Shown in pieces: positions 1 through 8,966 of a stretch of DNA of 64,000 bases. Source of the DNA: Brevinema andersonii (lineage in GTDB: Bacteria > Spirochaetota > Brevinematia > Brevinematales > Brevinemataceae); NCBI RefSeq assembly GCF_900112165.1, contig NZ_FOKY01000001.1, forward strand, positions 62,001 through 126,000. The letters are read 5' to 3'. The position numbers were made by a program, and so were the translations under genes. The notes beneath the pieces are model-generated. The model had not been told where the DNA came from. It saw only the letters and a program-made list of their open reading frames with translations, and searched no databases. Each line of letters begins with the position of its first letter. The stretch's first letter is position 1.

Positions 1-501
1 ACAGAGTGTGTAAGAGCACTTTCATGGGAAATGTGGCAGTTTGCATTAGCGCTTCTTAAGAATGATACCAGTCAAGAAGAGCTTTTTAAGCTTTTCAATA
101 AAGCCATAGAAGAACACAAGCAGCGAATAAAAGCCTGTAAAAATGGACATGGTGTGGATCGGCATCTTTTAGGGTTGAAGCTTATTGATACCAATATTCT
201 TACAAATGAGACAGATCGTTCTGTTATCTACGATTTTTTCAATAGCAAAGCATACAAAGCTGAGTCGGAGAATTTCTTTTCAACTTCCTCATTAGGTAAT
301 TCTCCATTAGTAGGAGTGTTGATTTACAATCCAGCGACCACTTTGGGATATGGTATGGCTTATGGACAGAATGAAGAATTTTTGCTATGGCACCTCTCTT
401 ATTCAAATGCTATCACAAATCAAGCACAAGAATTAGACCTTGCTTTGCAAGAAGGTGCAAAGAAAATCATGAGCTTCCTGAGCAATTATCAACCTAATTA
501 A
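1..501 (+). CDS. Carnitine/choline O-acyltransferase, C-terminal part (5' end outside window)
   Basis: The reading frame is open to the window edge (it begins T-E-C-V-R), so the ATG at 31 is internal. The visible 166 or so residues match the C-terminal part of the carnitine/choline acyltransferase family: the TE-VR motif followed by a helix, GHGVDRHLLGLKL, a FFSTSSLG motif corresponding to the family's STS substrate motif, and GYGMAYGQNEE near the end. The catalytic His lies upstream and cannot be seen. The family moves acyl groups between CoA and carnitine or choline. It is widespread in eukaryotes and uncommon in bacteria (Mycoplasma pneumoniae has one), so transfer is possible. The gene ends 4 bases into the convergent sialyltransferase gene. 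Substrate cannot be inferred from this fragment. Confidence 0.85.
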   Translation, partial: TECVRALSWEMWQFALALLKNDTSQEELFKLFNKAIEEHKQRIKACKNGHGVDRHLLGLKLIDTNILTNETDRSVIYDFFNSKAYKAESENFFSTSSLGNSPLVGVLIYNPATTLGYGMAYGQNEEFLLWHLSYSNAITNQAQELDLALQEGAKKIMSFLSNYQPN

Positions 502-1680
502 TTGAGAAGTTTTAAGTCAGATAAAAAATAGATGGAGGATTCTCTAATAATTCCCAATTCTATCATAACTTGCACTAAAGGATCATCCCATTCTGTTTTG
601 TCTACACTAGCCACTAAAAATGCAATTTTCTCTTTAGGCAGATTAAAATATAAAGAGCTCAGAAATCCACCTGTTCTATCGGGAATCAAACCAGACACAA
701 TTAACGCTTCATATCCTATGAAGTTTGGAATATTTGGAAAATCAGGAAATGCGTTTTTAGTTTTTTTATTGCTGTCTCCCCCGTGAGGATGCAGCTTGAG
801 AAAAAAATCATAAGTTTTTCCATTTAAATATTTGTGTAAAATTCCTTCTGGTTGTATAACATTTTTAATCATATTAATTTGCTCTTCAACAAATTTTTGT
901 GCTCTTTGTGGATCGTCATATACGGCACTTCCAGTAAAAACAAAAGAGAAATTTGATGATTGACATAATATTTTTTTTATTTTTTTATAATTAAAACCTA
1001 TATATTTAAAATACCTTTTTTTCTCTAATTCTGACAACTGCATTCTTAAATTATCAAAATCAATTTTTTTTATTTGAGCATTATTTTGAGTCATTGCATC
1101 TTTAACGATCTTCATATCACTGTGGTCTAAATAATCTGGTCTCAACATGTAATGCGTAACAGGAAGATATTTTGCAATCATATTTCGATGACCAATTAAA
1201 TTCGATTCGCCTGAAAAAAATTTTTGCCATGCTTCATCACTAGCCTTGAGCACTTCTTTTTGTCTGCCTGTTTTTTTATTGATGTAAAAATTAACATAAT
1301 CTTCAGAGCCATCATCATAAACATATACATGAAAAAGTCTGTTAGTCGGAATAGCTCTCAATACATCTGAATACATCTTAAAAGGGTGGATTTGTGTATG
1401 AAGTTCTATTTTTACAGATGGATACTTTTTTAATATTTGTTTAATATTAAGGAGAAGAGAGTCAATATTATCATGTTTTCTAATATTATCTATAGCATTA
1501 AAATTATTAGTAAAGCGCGGAGTATATATAAGTTTAAGAATGTCTGGATTTTTAGCAGCATCAGAAAAGAATTGCATAGCAGGAACTGTGGCATGAGAAA
1601 TATATATTTTAACAAGATGAGGGGAGGGAAACAATAACTGAATAGCAATACCATTAAATAATTTTTTTTTTTAGTATCAT
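498..1680 (-). CDS. GT80-family sialyltransferase, out of frame by one base in a poly-A tract (probably phase variable)
   Basis: The long frame from a TTG at 1634 resembles Pasteurella multocida PmST1 and other GT80 alpha-2,3/2,6-sialyltransferases over its whole length. Counting from that TTG: VYDDGSEDY (Asp107/108, general base), HPHGG (His282), GYEAL (Glu309) and SSLYFNLPKEK (Ser326/327, CMP binding). It would transfer sialic acid from CMP-Neu5Ac to a surface glycan. No ribosome site precedes the TTG. A good start lies upstream: AGGGAG, 8 bases, then ATG at 1680, reading M-I-L-K-K-K before an 11-A run at 1672-1662. With 11 A the ATG frame stops at once; with 10 (or 13) it enters the enzyme as MILKKKLFNGIAIQLLFPS. 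The gene as read is therefore OFF or mis-sequenced. It has its own promoter at 1712-1740. Acceptor and linkage are unknown. Confidence 0.85.
1662..1672 (-). repeat. Homopolymer A11 tract in the 5' coding region of the sialyltransferase
   Basis: There are eleven A residues on the coding (minus) strand, beginning eight bases into the gene after ATG-ATA-CT. Removing one A, or adding two, joins the start codon to the 378-residue enzyme frame. Tracts of this size at the start of surface-sugar genes are typical slipped-strand switches, as in lipooligosaccharide genes of Haemophilus, Campylobacter and Helicobacter. The effect on frame is seen directly; the switching role is inferred. Confidence 0.75.
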
Positions 1681-1711
1681 ATTGATTTCTCCCTAATATT
1701 AATGGTTACAA

Positions 1712-1740
1712 ATTATACATCATATTAATTTATATGTCAA
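1712..1740 (-). promoter_or_regulatory. Sigma-70-type promoter of the sialyltransferase gene
   Basis: On the minus strand: TTGACA (1740-1735), 17-base spacer, TATAAT (1717-1712), a full consensus match. It lies about 32 bases upstream of the ATG at 1680, with AGGGAG in between, and supports that ATG over the TTG at 1634. Confidence 0.8.
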
Positions 1741-1934
1741 GACACTACTAATTAACTAGCATTTGTTTATAGACAAACTCATCTTTACTCTTGTTAAAGA
1801 AAGTTACATTTTGTTTTTATCACCTAATTATTACTAAAAATATTACATTTTGAGTTTCTCCCAACATATTTTTGTAATTCTGAATATCATTTAATTCTTT
1901 GAATATGATAGTAAATTGAAAAAAATTTTCTTAA

Positions 1935-1963
1935 TTGACATAAATTAAGAAAAATGTTAAAAT
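1935..1963 (+). promoter_or_regulatory. Promoter of yajC-secD-secF
   Basis: TTGACA at 1935-1940, 17-base spacer, TAAAAT at 1958-1963, about 55 bases before yajC. With the divergent promoter at 1712-1740 it accounts for the gap between 1680 and 2019. The stretch 1741-1934 is AT-rich and shows nothing else I recognise. Confidence 0.7.
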
Positions 1964-2018
1964 ATTGTGCTCATATTTACTGTATTGAGATAAGTTATTA
2001 GAATAATAAGGAGTTTTT

Positions 2019-2348
2019 ATGTTAGGATTGTTTTTTCAATTGGCACCTGTTGCAGGAACCCCATCTGGTTCAGATTCAAGCAGAGGCTTAATGTCCTTCC
2101 TGCCGATGATTTTGATTATTGTTTTCATGTACTTGCTGGTTTTTCTTCCAGAAAGCAAACGGCGTAAAAAGCTCCAAAAACAAATTGACAGTTTGAAACA
2201 AGGAGATAAAATTGTCACAGTAGGGCATGTGGTTGGTACTGTGGATTTTATTGGAGAAAAAACTGTGTATATTAAGTCTCTCGATTCAAAGCTCGAAGTA
2301 GCTAAAAGTGGAATTGCTAGTGTTTTAAATGACGGGAAAATCCAATAA
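2019..2348 (+). CDS. yajC: Preprotein translocase subunit YajC
   Basis: This is a 109-residue protein with one membrane segment at about residues 27-45, followed by PESKRRKKLQKQ and the conserved region GDKIVTVGHVVGTV, the standard YajC layout and length. YajC is a small inner-membrane partner of SecDF in Sec-dependent export. AAGGAG lies 7 bases before the ATG. It is the first gene of yajC-secD-secF, with 11 bases to secD. Confidence 0.93.
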   Translation: MLGLFFQLAPVAGTPSGSDSSRGLMSFLPMILIIVFMYLLVFLPESKRRKKLQKQIDSLKQGDKIVTVGHVVGTVDFIGEKTVYIKSLDSKLEVAKSGIASVLNDGKIQ

Positions 2349-2359
2349 GAGGGTAGTAG

Positions 2360-3895
2360 ATGAATACGATTTTTCGTTATGTTGTCTTGCTATTAGTGTC
2401 TTTATTAGCTATATGGGGATTATATCCAACTTATGTTTGGTATGTTCAATTAACTCCAGAAGATAGAGCACTAATTGCATTATCTCCTGAAGAACTTGAG
2501 ACATTTGACATAGAAACAAAACAATTCGTACAGGAATTAAAAAAAATTAGGGCAAAAACGTTATCATTAGGTCTGGATTTGCAAGGTGGTGTTTTTGTTG
2601 CTGCTGTGCCTAACCAAGCTGATTTACGCGAGCAACTGATGCGTCAAAACGATGATAACGAAGAAATAGTAAATCAGATCTTCGAAGACGAAGAAAAAGC
2701 GGCTTTATCGAGAGCTGTGGAAATTATTAAAAATAGAATAGACGCATTTGGAGTTGCCGAACCTTCTATTCGTCTTACTTACGACAACAAAATAACAATA
2801 GAGTTACCTGGCGTCAGTGACCCTAACCTTCTAAAAGACGGACTTTCTAAAGTAGGAAAATTAACATTTAGATTTGTCAATGAAGAAGCCACTTCCAGTC
2901 TGCTTAATCAAAATGTACCGTATGATGGGCGTTATGGATTTTTATCTCGTGATGATTTACCAGCAGCGTTTATTATGCCGGAAAATTCGGAATGGGTTTC
3001 TTACTGGGAAAATGACCAAACCGATATCCCGGAATTAAAAGGGTGGTATCTCTTAAAAAAACAAGTTGATATAGACGGAACCATGATCAAGCGCGCTTCA
3101 GCAGAAACTGATAATTTAGGCAGAAATGTTGTTTCGTTTGAATTAACTGATGAAGGAACAGAACTGTTCGCTGATATTACACGTAACAATATCGGGAAAC
3201 AGTTTGCAATTGTACTTGATGATAGGGTACGGAGTGCTCCTGTAATTCAAAGTGAGATATCCGGTGGTAAAGGCCAAATTTCCGGTTCTTTTGGGTTTAA
3301 TGAAGCAAATTATCTTGCTATGGTGCTCGAAGCTGGTGCACTCCCTGTTAAGCTGGATATTATTGAAGAACGTATTATTGGACCTCAATTAGGAGAAGAT
3401 TCTATAAAACGAGGTTTTCAAGCATTAGTTTTTGGTGGTTCTGCTGTACTTTTATTTATGATTTTTTGGTATAAAATGCCTGGTATTGTTGCTGCGATAG
3501 CTGTTTGTTTTAATTTGTTTTTCTTATTATCATTCTTAGCATCAGTAGGAGCAACCCTCACCCTAGCAGGGATTGCTGGAATTGCGTTAACAATAGGAAT
3601 GGCTGTTGATGCTAACATTATTATTTATGAACGGATCCGCGAAGAAAAAAAACGTTCTCGAAATTTTAAAACGGCCTTTTTCAATGCATACGAGCATGCA
3701 TCAACTACCATTTGGGATTCAAATCTTACGACGCTCATTGCTGCTATTGTATTATCTGTTTACGGTTCAGGATCTATTAAAGGATTCGGTCTTACGTTGG
3801 TGTTTGGCATTTTGTCGAATATTTTTACTTCACTTTTCATTACAAAGCTTTTGCTTGAAAGTATGATGGGTAAAAATAAAGAAATCAAATTATAG
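2360..3895 (+). CDS. secD: Protein translocase subunit SecD
   Basis: SecD uses the proton gradient to pull exported proteins through SecYEG on the periplasmic side. The 511 residues show an N-terminal membrane helix (about 5-22), the motif GLDLQGGV, a large periplasmic part with P1 features (IKNRIDAFGVAEPSI, IELPGV), and a C-terminal block of five or so membrane helices containing GMAVDANIIIYERIREE, which carries the conserved proton-path Asp. Length is normal for a stand-alone SecD. It lies 11 bases after yajC and 10 bases before secF. Confidence 0.95.
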   Translation: MNTIFRYVVLLLVSLLAIWGLYPTYVWYVQLTPEDRALIALSPEELETFDIETKQFVQELKKIRAKTLSLGLDLQGGVFVAAVPNQADLREQLMRQNDDNEEIVNQIFEDEEKAALSRAVEIIKNRIDAFGVAEPSIRLTYDNKITIELPGVSDPNLLKDGLSKVGKLTFRFVNEEATSSLLNQNVPYDGRYGFLSRDDLPAAFIMPENSEWVSYWENDQTDIPELKGWYLLKKQVDIDGTMIKRASAETDNLGRNVVSFELTDEGTELFADITRNNIGKQFAIVLDDRVRSAPVIQSEISGGKGQISGSFGFNEANYLAMVLEAGALPVKLDIIEERIIGPQLGEDSIKRGFQALVFGGSAVLLFMIFWYKMPGIVAAIAVCFNLFFLLSFLASVGATLTLAGIAGIALTIGMAVDANIIIYERIREEKKRSRNFKTAFFNAYEHASTTIWDSNLTTLIAAIVLSVYGSGSIKGFGLTLVFGILSNIFTSLFITKLLLESMMGKNKEIKL

Positions 3896-3905
3896 GAGAC
3901 GGATT

Positions 3906-4832
3906 ATGCAAGAAAAATCTTCAAACTTCTTTTCTCAAGTTAACTTTATTGGTTATCGTTATATTTCTTTATTTTTATTTTTTGGATTCTTGATTTTAGG
4001 TATTATTGGCTACAAATTAAATGGAGGATTTGTATTAGGTACCGATTTAGCTGGAGGAATACGTATCGAATTTACAGCTCCTGCTACAGTTGAAGAATTA
4101 CGAAATCTACTATCAAATTCTTCTATTTCTATCACGACATTGAAAGATGCCACTATAGGTCAAAGCTTTCTATTAACAGCACCTGCAGATCTTTCTCGAG
4201 ACGGGTCCGGAGACTATCTTTTGGACATTGTTAAGCGATCTTTTGATCCAGATAAAATACAAATTTTATCATCAACTTTTGTAGGTCCTAGTGTTGGACA
4301 AGATTTTTCGTTTCAAGCAATAAAATTAATAGTAATAGTATCACTACTTATTTTAATATACGTAGCGTTTCGTTTTGATTTTATTTATGGAATCGGAGCA
4401 ATTGCAGCCTCTCTGCATGATATTTTAGTGATATTAATTGTCATTATTCTTTTCAGAGTTCCTATAGATTTAACAGTAACAGCCGCCATTTTAACTATTT
4501 TAGGTTATTCCATTAACGATACTATCGTAATATTTGACCGTATTAGGGAAAACAGTGCCTTGTTGCCAGAAGAAGATATGGCTCCAGTTATTAATAAGAG
4601 TATTACGCAATGTATGGTACGTACTTTATTAACATCTTTGACAACTTTAATAGTAGCTATAGCAATTTATGTTTGGGCTGGCAATAGCTTACAAAACTTC
4701 GGATTTCTTATGATAATTGGTATTATCAGTGGTGTTTATTCTTCTATTTTTGTAGCATCTCCCACTACTTATGCGGTTTGGGAAATTAAGCAAAATATAC
4801 AAAATAAATCCGATAAATACTTGACAAAATAG
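3906..4832 (+). CDS. secF: Protein translocase subunit SecF
   Basis: SecF is the partner of SecD in the SecDF motor. This 308-residue protein has an N-terminal helix (about 18-36), GTDLAGGIRIEF just after it, a short periplasmic domain, and five C-terminal helices with the signature GYSINDTIVIFDRIREN. AGGAG precedes the ATG. The tRNA promoter's -35 box overlaps the last codons, so the operon ends here. Confidence 0.95.
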   Translation: MQEKSSNFFSQVNFIGYRYISLFLFFGFLILGIIGYKLNGGFVLGTDLAGGIRIEFTAPATVEELRNLLSNSSISITTLKDATIGQSFLLTAPADLSRDGSGDYLLDIVKRSFDPDKIQILSSTFVGPSVGQDFSFQAIKLIVIVSLLILIYVAFRFDFIYGIGAIAASLHDILVILIVIILFRVPIDLTVTAAILTILGYSINDTIVIFDRIRENSALLPEEDMAPVINKSITQCMVRTLLTSLTTLIVAIAIYVWAGNSLQNFGFLMIIGIISGVYSSIFVASPTTYAVWEIKQNIQNKSDKYLTK

Positions 4833-4850
4833 TCTATTTTAAGTTAAACT
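4821..4850 (+). promoter_or_regulatory. Promoter of the tRNA-Lys/tRNA-Asn pair
   Basis: TTGACA at 4821-4826, inside the end of secF, an 18-base spacer, and TAAACT at 4845-4850. Transcription would start within about 10 bases of the first tRNA. Confidence 0.6.
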
Positions 4851-4864
4851 ATTGATAGTTGATT

Positions 4865-4937
4865 GGGTTGCTAGCTCAGTTGGTAGAGCACGTGACTTTT
4901 AATCACGGGGTCCCGGGTTCGAACCCCGGGCAACTCA
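4865..4937 (+). tRNA. tRNA-Lys (anticodon TTT)
   Basis: A 73-base cloverleaf folds cleanly: acceptor GGGTTGC/GCAACTC, D-arm with GCTCAGTTGGTAGAGC, anticodon stem CGTGA/TCACG with loop CTTTTAA (anticodon TTT), and T-arm CCGGG-TTCGAAC-CCCGG. The discriminator base is A. The 3' CCA is not encoded. Confidence 0.95.
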
Positions 4938-4949
4938 AAAAAAAATTTT

Positions 4950-5022
<73 letters not shown>

Positions 5023-5042
5023 TTGTGTCTTTATAAATATAT

Positions 5043-5067
5043 TTCACTATCGCCTTTAAATAGTGAA
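5043..5067 (+). terminator. Inverted repeat after the tRNA genes, possible terminator or processing hairpin
   Basis: TTCACTAT (5043-5050) and ATAGTGAA (5060-5067) form a perfect 8-base stem with a 9-base loop. No T-run follows, so it is a weak terminator at best. Confidence 0.3.
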
Positions 5068-5185
5068 GGAAATAGTAACTGTTATAGAATCATGTCAAAA
5101 CTATTTATATATTTATTCCTTATAAATTCCATGAATATTTTTTTGTATAAAATACTATAATATGTTTGTACTTAGGAATAATTTA

Positions 5186-6943
5186 ATGAAATTGATTGAA
5201 AAAATCTTATTTATTATTTTATCATCTCAAATTATTTATTTATTGATCCATCTTCAATTTCTTTTTCAAATGCCTCAAGCAGCATTGGCTATACAAGATA
5301 GCATATTTATTTTTATCTCTGCATTAACAATATTTATTTTATCAAAAGGAAATAAAAAAATTTATTTTTTGGGATTATTTATTTTATTATTTCCCACGTT
5401 TGAATTACAATATTTTTACATTAAAATATTTAATAAACCTTTTCTTATTAGTGAAATGAGGAATTTTTTAACTTTACTTCAAGTATCATCTATTCCTAAA
5501 AAATTAGGATATAGTTTTTTATTTTTGTTATGGTTTTTTAACTTATGCTATTTTCTTATATATGCGATTAAAAATTGGATTACTGCTTCTACTTTTCAAA
5601 AAAGCATATCAATAATAGGAATTTTAATATGCTATCAAATGCTTACTTATAATAAAGAAGTAGACATTTGGCATCAAGATCCGCGTGCTAATTTTTTTGG
5701 TCACGGTGTTCTTTCTGCAATACAAGTAGAGCCTAAAATTATTAATATCAATATTGACCCAGAAGAAGTCCTGGAATCACTAAAAAATCTCAAAAAATTA
5801 GAAGAACAACGTATTCAATACCCTGCTTCTTTATCACCTAGTGTCGTACCTAAAAACAAACGTCCTATTATTATGATTATTGTAGAATCTTTTTATGATT
5901 TCAAACATTTTTACAGTCTATTTGCTAAAAATCCTTTTCCTAAATCTTATCTAGATACTATCCAACCCTTTAATTATACAGGCCCTAATCAAACTTTTGG
6001 CAGTTTTCAGGCGCGATTTGTATCTTTAACAGGAGCTTATCACTCGATTCATCCAAAACGCAACGAGGTTTTTTATCCGACTTTACCACGAATTCTTTCT
6101 GAGTATGGGTATACCACAATTGCCTTAGAAAGTATGCAAAATACTTATAGTTTGTCTACCTATTACAAACTTTGGAAATTTGATAAGCAATATTTTCAAT
6201 TATATGGTTCCGATTGGACTGGTCGTCGAACCGATCCAAATACCTATGAAAAAAATATTACACGAATATTACAAAATACTCCTGATAATATTATTCCTTT
6301 TTATTTTGGATTTACTTACTTAGGTCATGGAGGTTCCTGCGCTTTTACAGATAATTTGCCAGATCCAGAGAACATTGATCATTTTTTATCATATTTTGCA
6401 GACGAAAAAAAACATAATGCCAAACAATTACTGAAAGCAAACATTTTTAATGCAGAACGTCTTATTTCCATAAAAAATATGATTTTAAATAAATTTCCTG
6501 ATGCTCTTATTATATTCAAGTCGGATCATTATAGCACAGAACTAAGTCAAAGACTTCAAGAATCTAATTTGCCTAAAGATATGGTAGATTCGTTCTTCGA
6601 AGATCCCGTACCTCTTCCGTTTATGGTTTTTGATGGAACAAATGGAATATTAGAGCTACCTTATGGATTTTCACCTGCTAACATACCACTTATGATTTTA
6701 GCTGAAGCTGGGTTGCCTTATAAAAATACTCTTATTTCTATGCTTTATAGAGAAATGCCTAATAATATTATGAATATTTATGATCGATTATTTATGAAAA
6801 AAGGCAATAAATTTGAAATTTTTGCTACCAACACTACATCATTAAAAGATTATGAAATTTTATCTATCGATCTCTATCAAGGAAAAAGCTATAGTTTAGA
6901 TATGATTGCAAATAATGTTGAAAATTTCGTAAGCATTAATTAA
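5186..6943 (+). CDS. LTA-synthase-like membrane sulfatase-fold protein (phosphoglycerol/phosphoethanolamine transferase family)
   Basis: The protein has about five N-terminal membrane helices (residues 1-165 or so) followed by an extracytoplasmic alkaline-phosphatase/sulfatase-fold domain, the layout of LtaS and OpgB-type enzymes. Metal-site motifs are visible: IIMIIVESF (Glu), GPNQTFGSFQ (probable nucleophile Thr), and IIFKSDHYST (Asp-His). The family transfers phosphoglycerol or phosphoethanolamine from phospholipids to envelope glycans or lipids; the acceptor is unknown. An upstream in-frame ATG exists at 5162, but AGGA sits 8 bases before the ATG at 5186, giving 585 residues. It stands alone between the tRNAs and a gene-poor stretch. 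Confidence 0.8.
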   Translation: MKLIEKILFIILSSQIIYLLIHLQFLFQMPQAALAIQDSIFIFISALTIFILSKGNKKIYFLGLFILLFPTFELQYFYIKIFNKPFLISEMRNFLTLLQVSSIPKKLGYSFLFLLWFFNLCYFLIYAIKNWITASTFQKSISIIGILICYQMLTYNKEVDIWHQDPRANFFGHGVLSAIQVEPKIININIDPEEVLESLKNLKKLEEQRIQYPASLSPSVVPKNKRPIIMIIVESFYDFKHFYSLFAKNPFPKSYLDTIQPFNYTGPNQTFGSFQARFVSLTGAYHSIHPKRNEVFYPTLPRILSEYGYTTIALESMQNTYSLSTYYKLWKFDKQYFQLYGSDWTGRRTDPNTYEKNITRILQNTPDNIIPFYFGFTYLGHGGSCAFTDNLPDPENIDHFLSYFADEKKHNAKQLLKANIFNAERLISIKNMILNKFPDALIIFKSDHYSTELSQRLQESNLPKDMVDSFFEDPVPLPFMVFDGTNGILELPYGFSPANIPLMILAEAGLPYKNTLISMLYREMPNNIMNIYDRLFMKKGNKFEIFATNTTSLKDYEILSIDLYQGKSYSLDMIANNVENFVSIN

Positions 6944-7445
6944 ATTGGCAACAATATATTTATACACAAGAATTGATACTATCAATATAGTAAAAATACA
7001 AATAAAAAAACCTTTTTTAAGAGAGTAGAATTTCAAAGTAATATTTCTAATCTTCGTTAACACTTACTAAAAAGATCAATAATCATTTAATCTGGGAAAG
7101 TCAAACAAAAGCTTATTACTACATTTCAAAATACTTAATAAGAAAAAATGTATTAAAAATTTGGAACTTATAGGGCTATTAACTAAGAATAGTATATCCG
7201 CTAAATATTAAAATACATCTTAGCATTTATGATTCATAAAACTTAAAAGATGCAAATGCTTATAATCTTGTAAGAAAAATGTTGAATTTTTATATAAAAA
7301 TATTCTTTTTTATTATTAAAATAGGGAGAGATTTTATAAATAAAAACAAACATTTTATAAAATCTAGTAAGTATTTGGGGTAGAATAACTTATCTCAAAG
7401 ATTTTTTACCAAAGTTAATAAAATTTATAACTCTAAAAAACATTT
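6944..7445. other. Gene-poor AT-rich stretch (502 bases)
   Basis: No convincing reading frame, RNA gene or repeat was found on either strand. It separates the sulfatase-fold gene from two damaged genes (7446-8031 and 8172-8915), so it may be old decayed coding sequence, but I could not align it to any family by eye. Confidence 0.5.
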
Positions 7446-8031
7446 TTATTTTTCTCCAAATCCATCAAATATTATTTGATATTTATTATACACATCTGGA
7501 AATAATTCAATAGCAAACTTGGCTATAGGTTTATGAATTTGACGATCAAATTTTTTTGTTGAAGGTATAATGAAATAAAAGTTTTCCAATTCTCTTCTAT
7601 GAAATATATAAGCTTTATTGACAACGTGAATTTGTAGGATAAATAAACGATTATTTTTAGGATAATTAGGTATTATCAAACTTTCATGTTCTATATAAGG
7701 ACAGTTGAAAATCCTCCCCTCGTGCGATGTGAATCCAAATCCCGGAATACTCATATTATATCCTGGAGTTTGATTATACTTTGGTTCAAATAATAAATAT
7801 TCACTAGACGTTATATACATACCAGGATTTCTTGCATAAACAGAATATTGTTTAAATTTTCCATTATCTGAGTATCTCTTTATTCTAATCTTTACTAAGA
7901 TATCTTCTACAGGTACTATAGAATCTGAAGTTGGCAAATCATTATTATTTGATATTTCAGGATAAGAATTTTGTTGAATATTATTAAGAGCACAATCTAT
8001 TAAAAAATATAAAAAGTATACAATATCTCAT
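7446..8031 (-). CDS. Unknown probable lipoprotein, frameshifted in a T6 run of its signal peptide
   Basis: The downstream frame gives about 163 residues from a TTG at 7937, with no recognised family. It is rich in Tyr, Phe and Asn and probably a beta-rich envelope protein (segments such as GYNMSIPGFGF and LELFPDVYNKYQ-like ends). Signals point further upstream: promoter at 8055-8083, GAGGG 9 bases before an ATG at 8031, then M-R-Y-C-I-L-F-I-F, after which the frame fails in six T (plus-strand A 8002-8007). Removing one T gives MRYCILFIFLIDC-ALNN and runs on through the 163-residue frame. This is a lipoprotein-like signal with a loose lipobox. It may be phase variable, a fresh pseudogene or a sequencing error. 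Confidence 0.5.
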
Positions 8032-8054
8032 ATAATTATACCCTCTACTATAAT

Positions 8055-8083
8055 ATCTTATATTATATTTATCATTTTGTCAA
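8055..8083 (-). promoter_or_regulatory. Promoter of the frameshifted lipoprotein gene
   Basis: On the minus strand: TTGACA (8083-8078), 17-base spacer, TAAGAT (8060-8055). It is followed by GAGGG and the ATG at 8031, which supports that start. Confidence 0.55.
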
Positions 8084-8171
8084 CCTTGGTTTTATATTTA
8101 GAAAACTTACAGAAACAAAAATGATTAATTATACTGAGTTAGTTTATATTAAAACTTTAAAGGAGGTTCTT

Positions 8172-8915
8172 ATGAACTATATATTATCAGTTTTACTGTT
8201 AGCTCTATCTGTTAACAGCATGTATGCACAAGAAGTTATCAATGTATACGGTCTTGGAGGTCCTCACGCTACATTAATAGAATCTGGAGAACTTTTCAAA
8301 GAACAGACAGGAATTACAGTCAATATTACGTTTGGTTCGCAAGTAACTCGGCAAGACGAAGCTTTGAAAAATGCTGACATTCTTTATTCGGCTTCAGACA
8401 ATCAAATAGTAGCTTTTCTAAAAACACACAGAAAAAATTTTACACAGGAAAATGTTAGTCTGTTATATCTCCACAAATCAATTATTCTGGTACAAAAAGG
8501 AAATCCGGTCTTTAATTACGAGTGGTGCAAAAATTGTCTCAACGACGGTGCAGGTGTCAGTCAGACAAGCAGTACAGGTGTTTGGGAAGATATTGTCGGA
8601 CGTCTTAATAATGTTTTGAAGATATGGCAAAATTTCGAAAACAAATTGTTGCATTTGTTCCCAACAGTGGTATGGGAAGAGCAAAATTCACAGATTCACA
8701 AGATCCTGCTGATGTTTGGATTACTTGGGAAGATTAGGCTCTTTCTCATGATTTAGGAGATGCAGTTGCTATTGAAAAAAGATCTAGCAATCTCAAGACC
8801 GTTAACTGTTGCCATTAAAAATAATGCTAAACAATCAATTCATGATTTCATTGCATTTCTTTCAACACCAGAAGCACAAAAAATCTTCAAAAAATATGGT
8901 TGGAATAAAAAATAA
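8172..8915 (+). pseudogene. acfC: acfC-like periplasmic solute-binding protein, multiply disrupted
   Basis: Starts at the ATG at 8172 after AAAGGAGG, with a clear signal peptide ending MYAQ. The mature start INVYGLGGPHATL, then ADILYSAS, LYLHKSIILVQKGNP and STGVWEDIVGRL match the accessory colonization factor C family of binding proteins. The frame is broken several times. IRSLITSGAKIV is read in another frame at 8503-8538. From about 8634 the homology (RKQIVAFVPNSGMGRAKF, VWITWED) moves to a second frame, then meets TAG at 8735-8737 where the family has Trp. An extra A in the run 8775-8780 precedes the last segment (EKDLAISRPL to KKYGWNKK, TAA at 8913). These independent lesions mark a real pseudogene whose promoter side and ribosome site are still good. 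The original ligand is unknown. Confidence 0.85.
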
Positions 8916-8932
8916 TTTTTTAGATCAATATC

Positions 8933-8966
8933 ATAAAGCTTCTTAATTAAGAGGCTTTATTTATTT
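8933..8966. terminator. Hairpin between convergent genes, probably a two-way terminator
   Basis: ATAAAGCTTCTT (8933-8944), loop AATT, AAGAGGCTTTAT (8949-8960), a 12-base stem with one mismatch, followed by TTATTTT on the plus strand. It overlaps the stop codon of the minus-strand gene ending at 8957. Confidence 0.65.

Noticed and set aside
1437-1637. Small plus-strand frame opposite the sialyltransferase start
   Set aside because: It is antisense to a well-matched enzyme, with Ile/Lys-rich composition, no ribosome site and no family resemblance.
5023-5185. A third tRNA or small RNA after tRNA-Asn
   Set aside because: Only an 8-base inverted repeat without a T-run is found; no cloverleaf folds.
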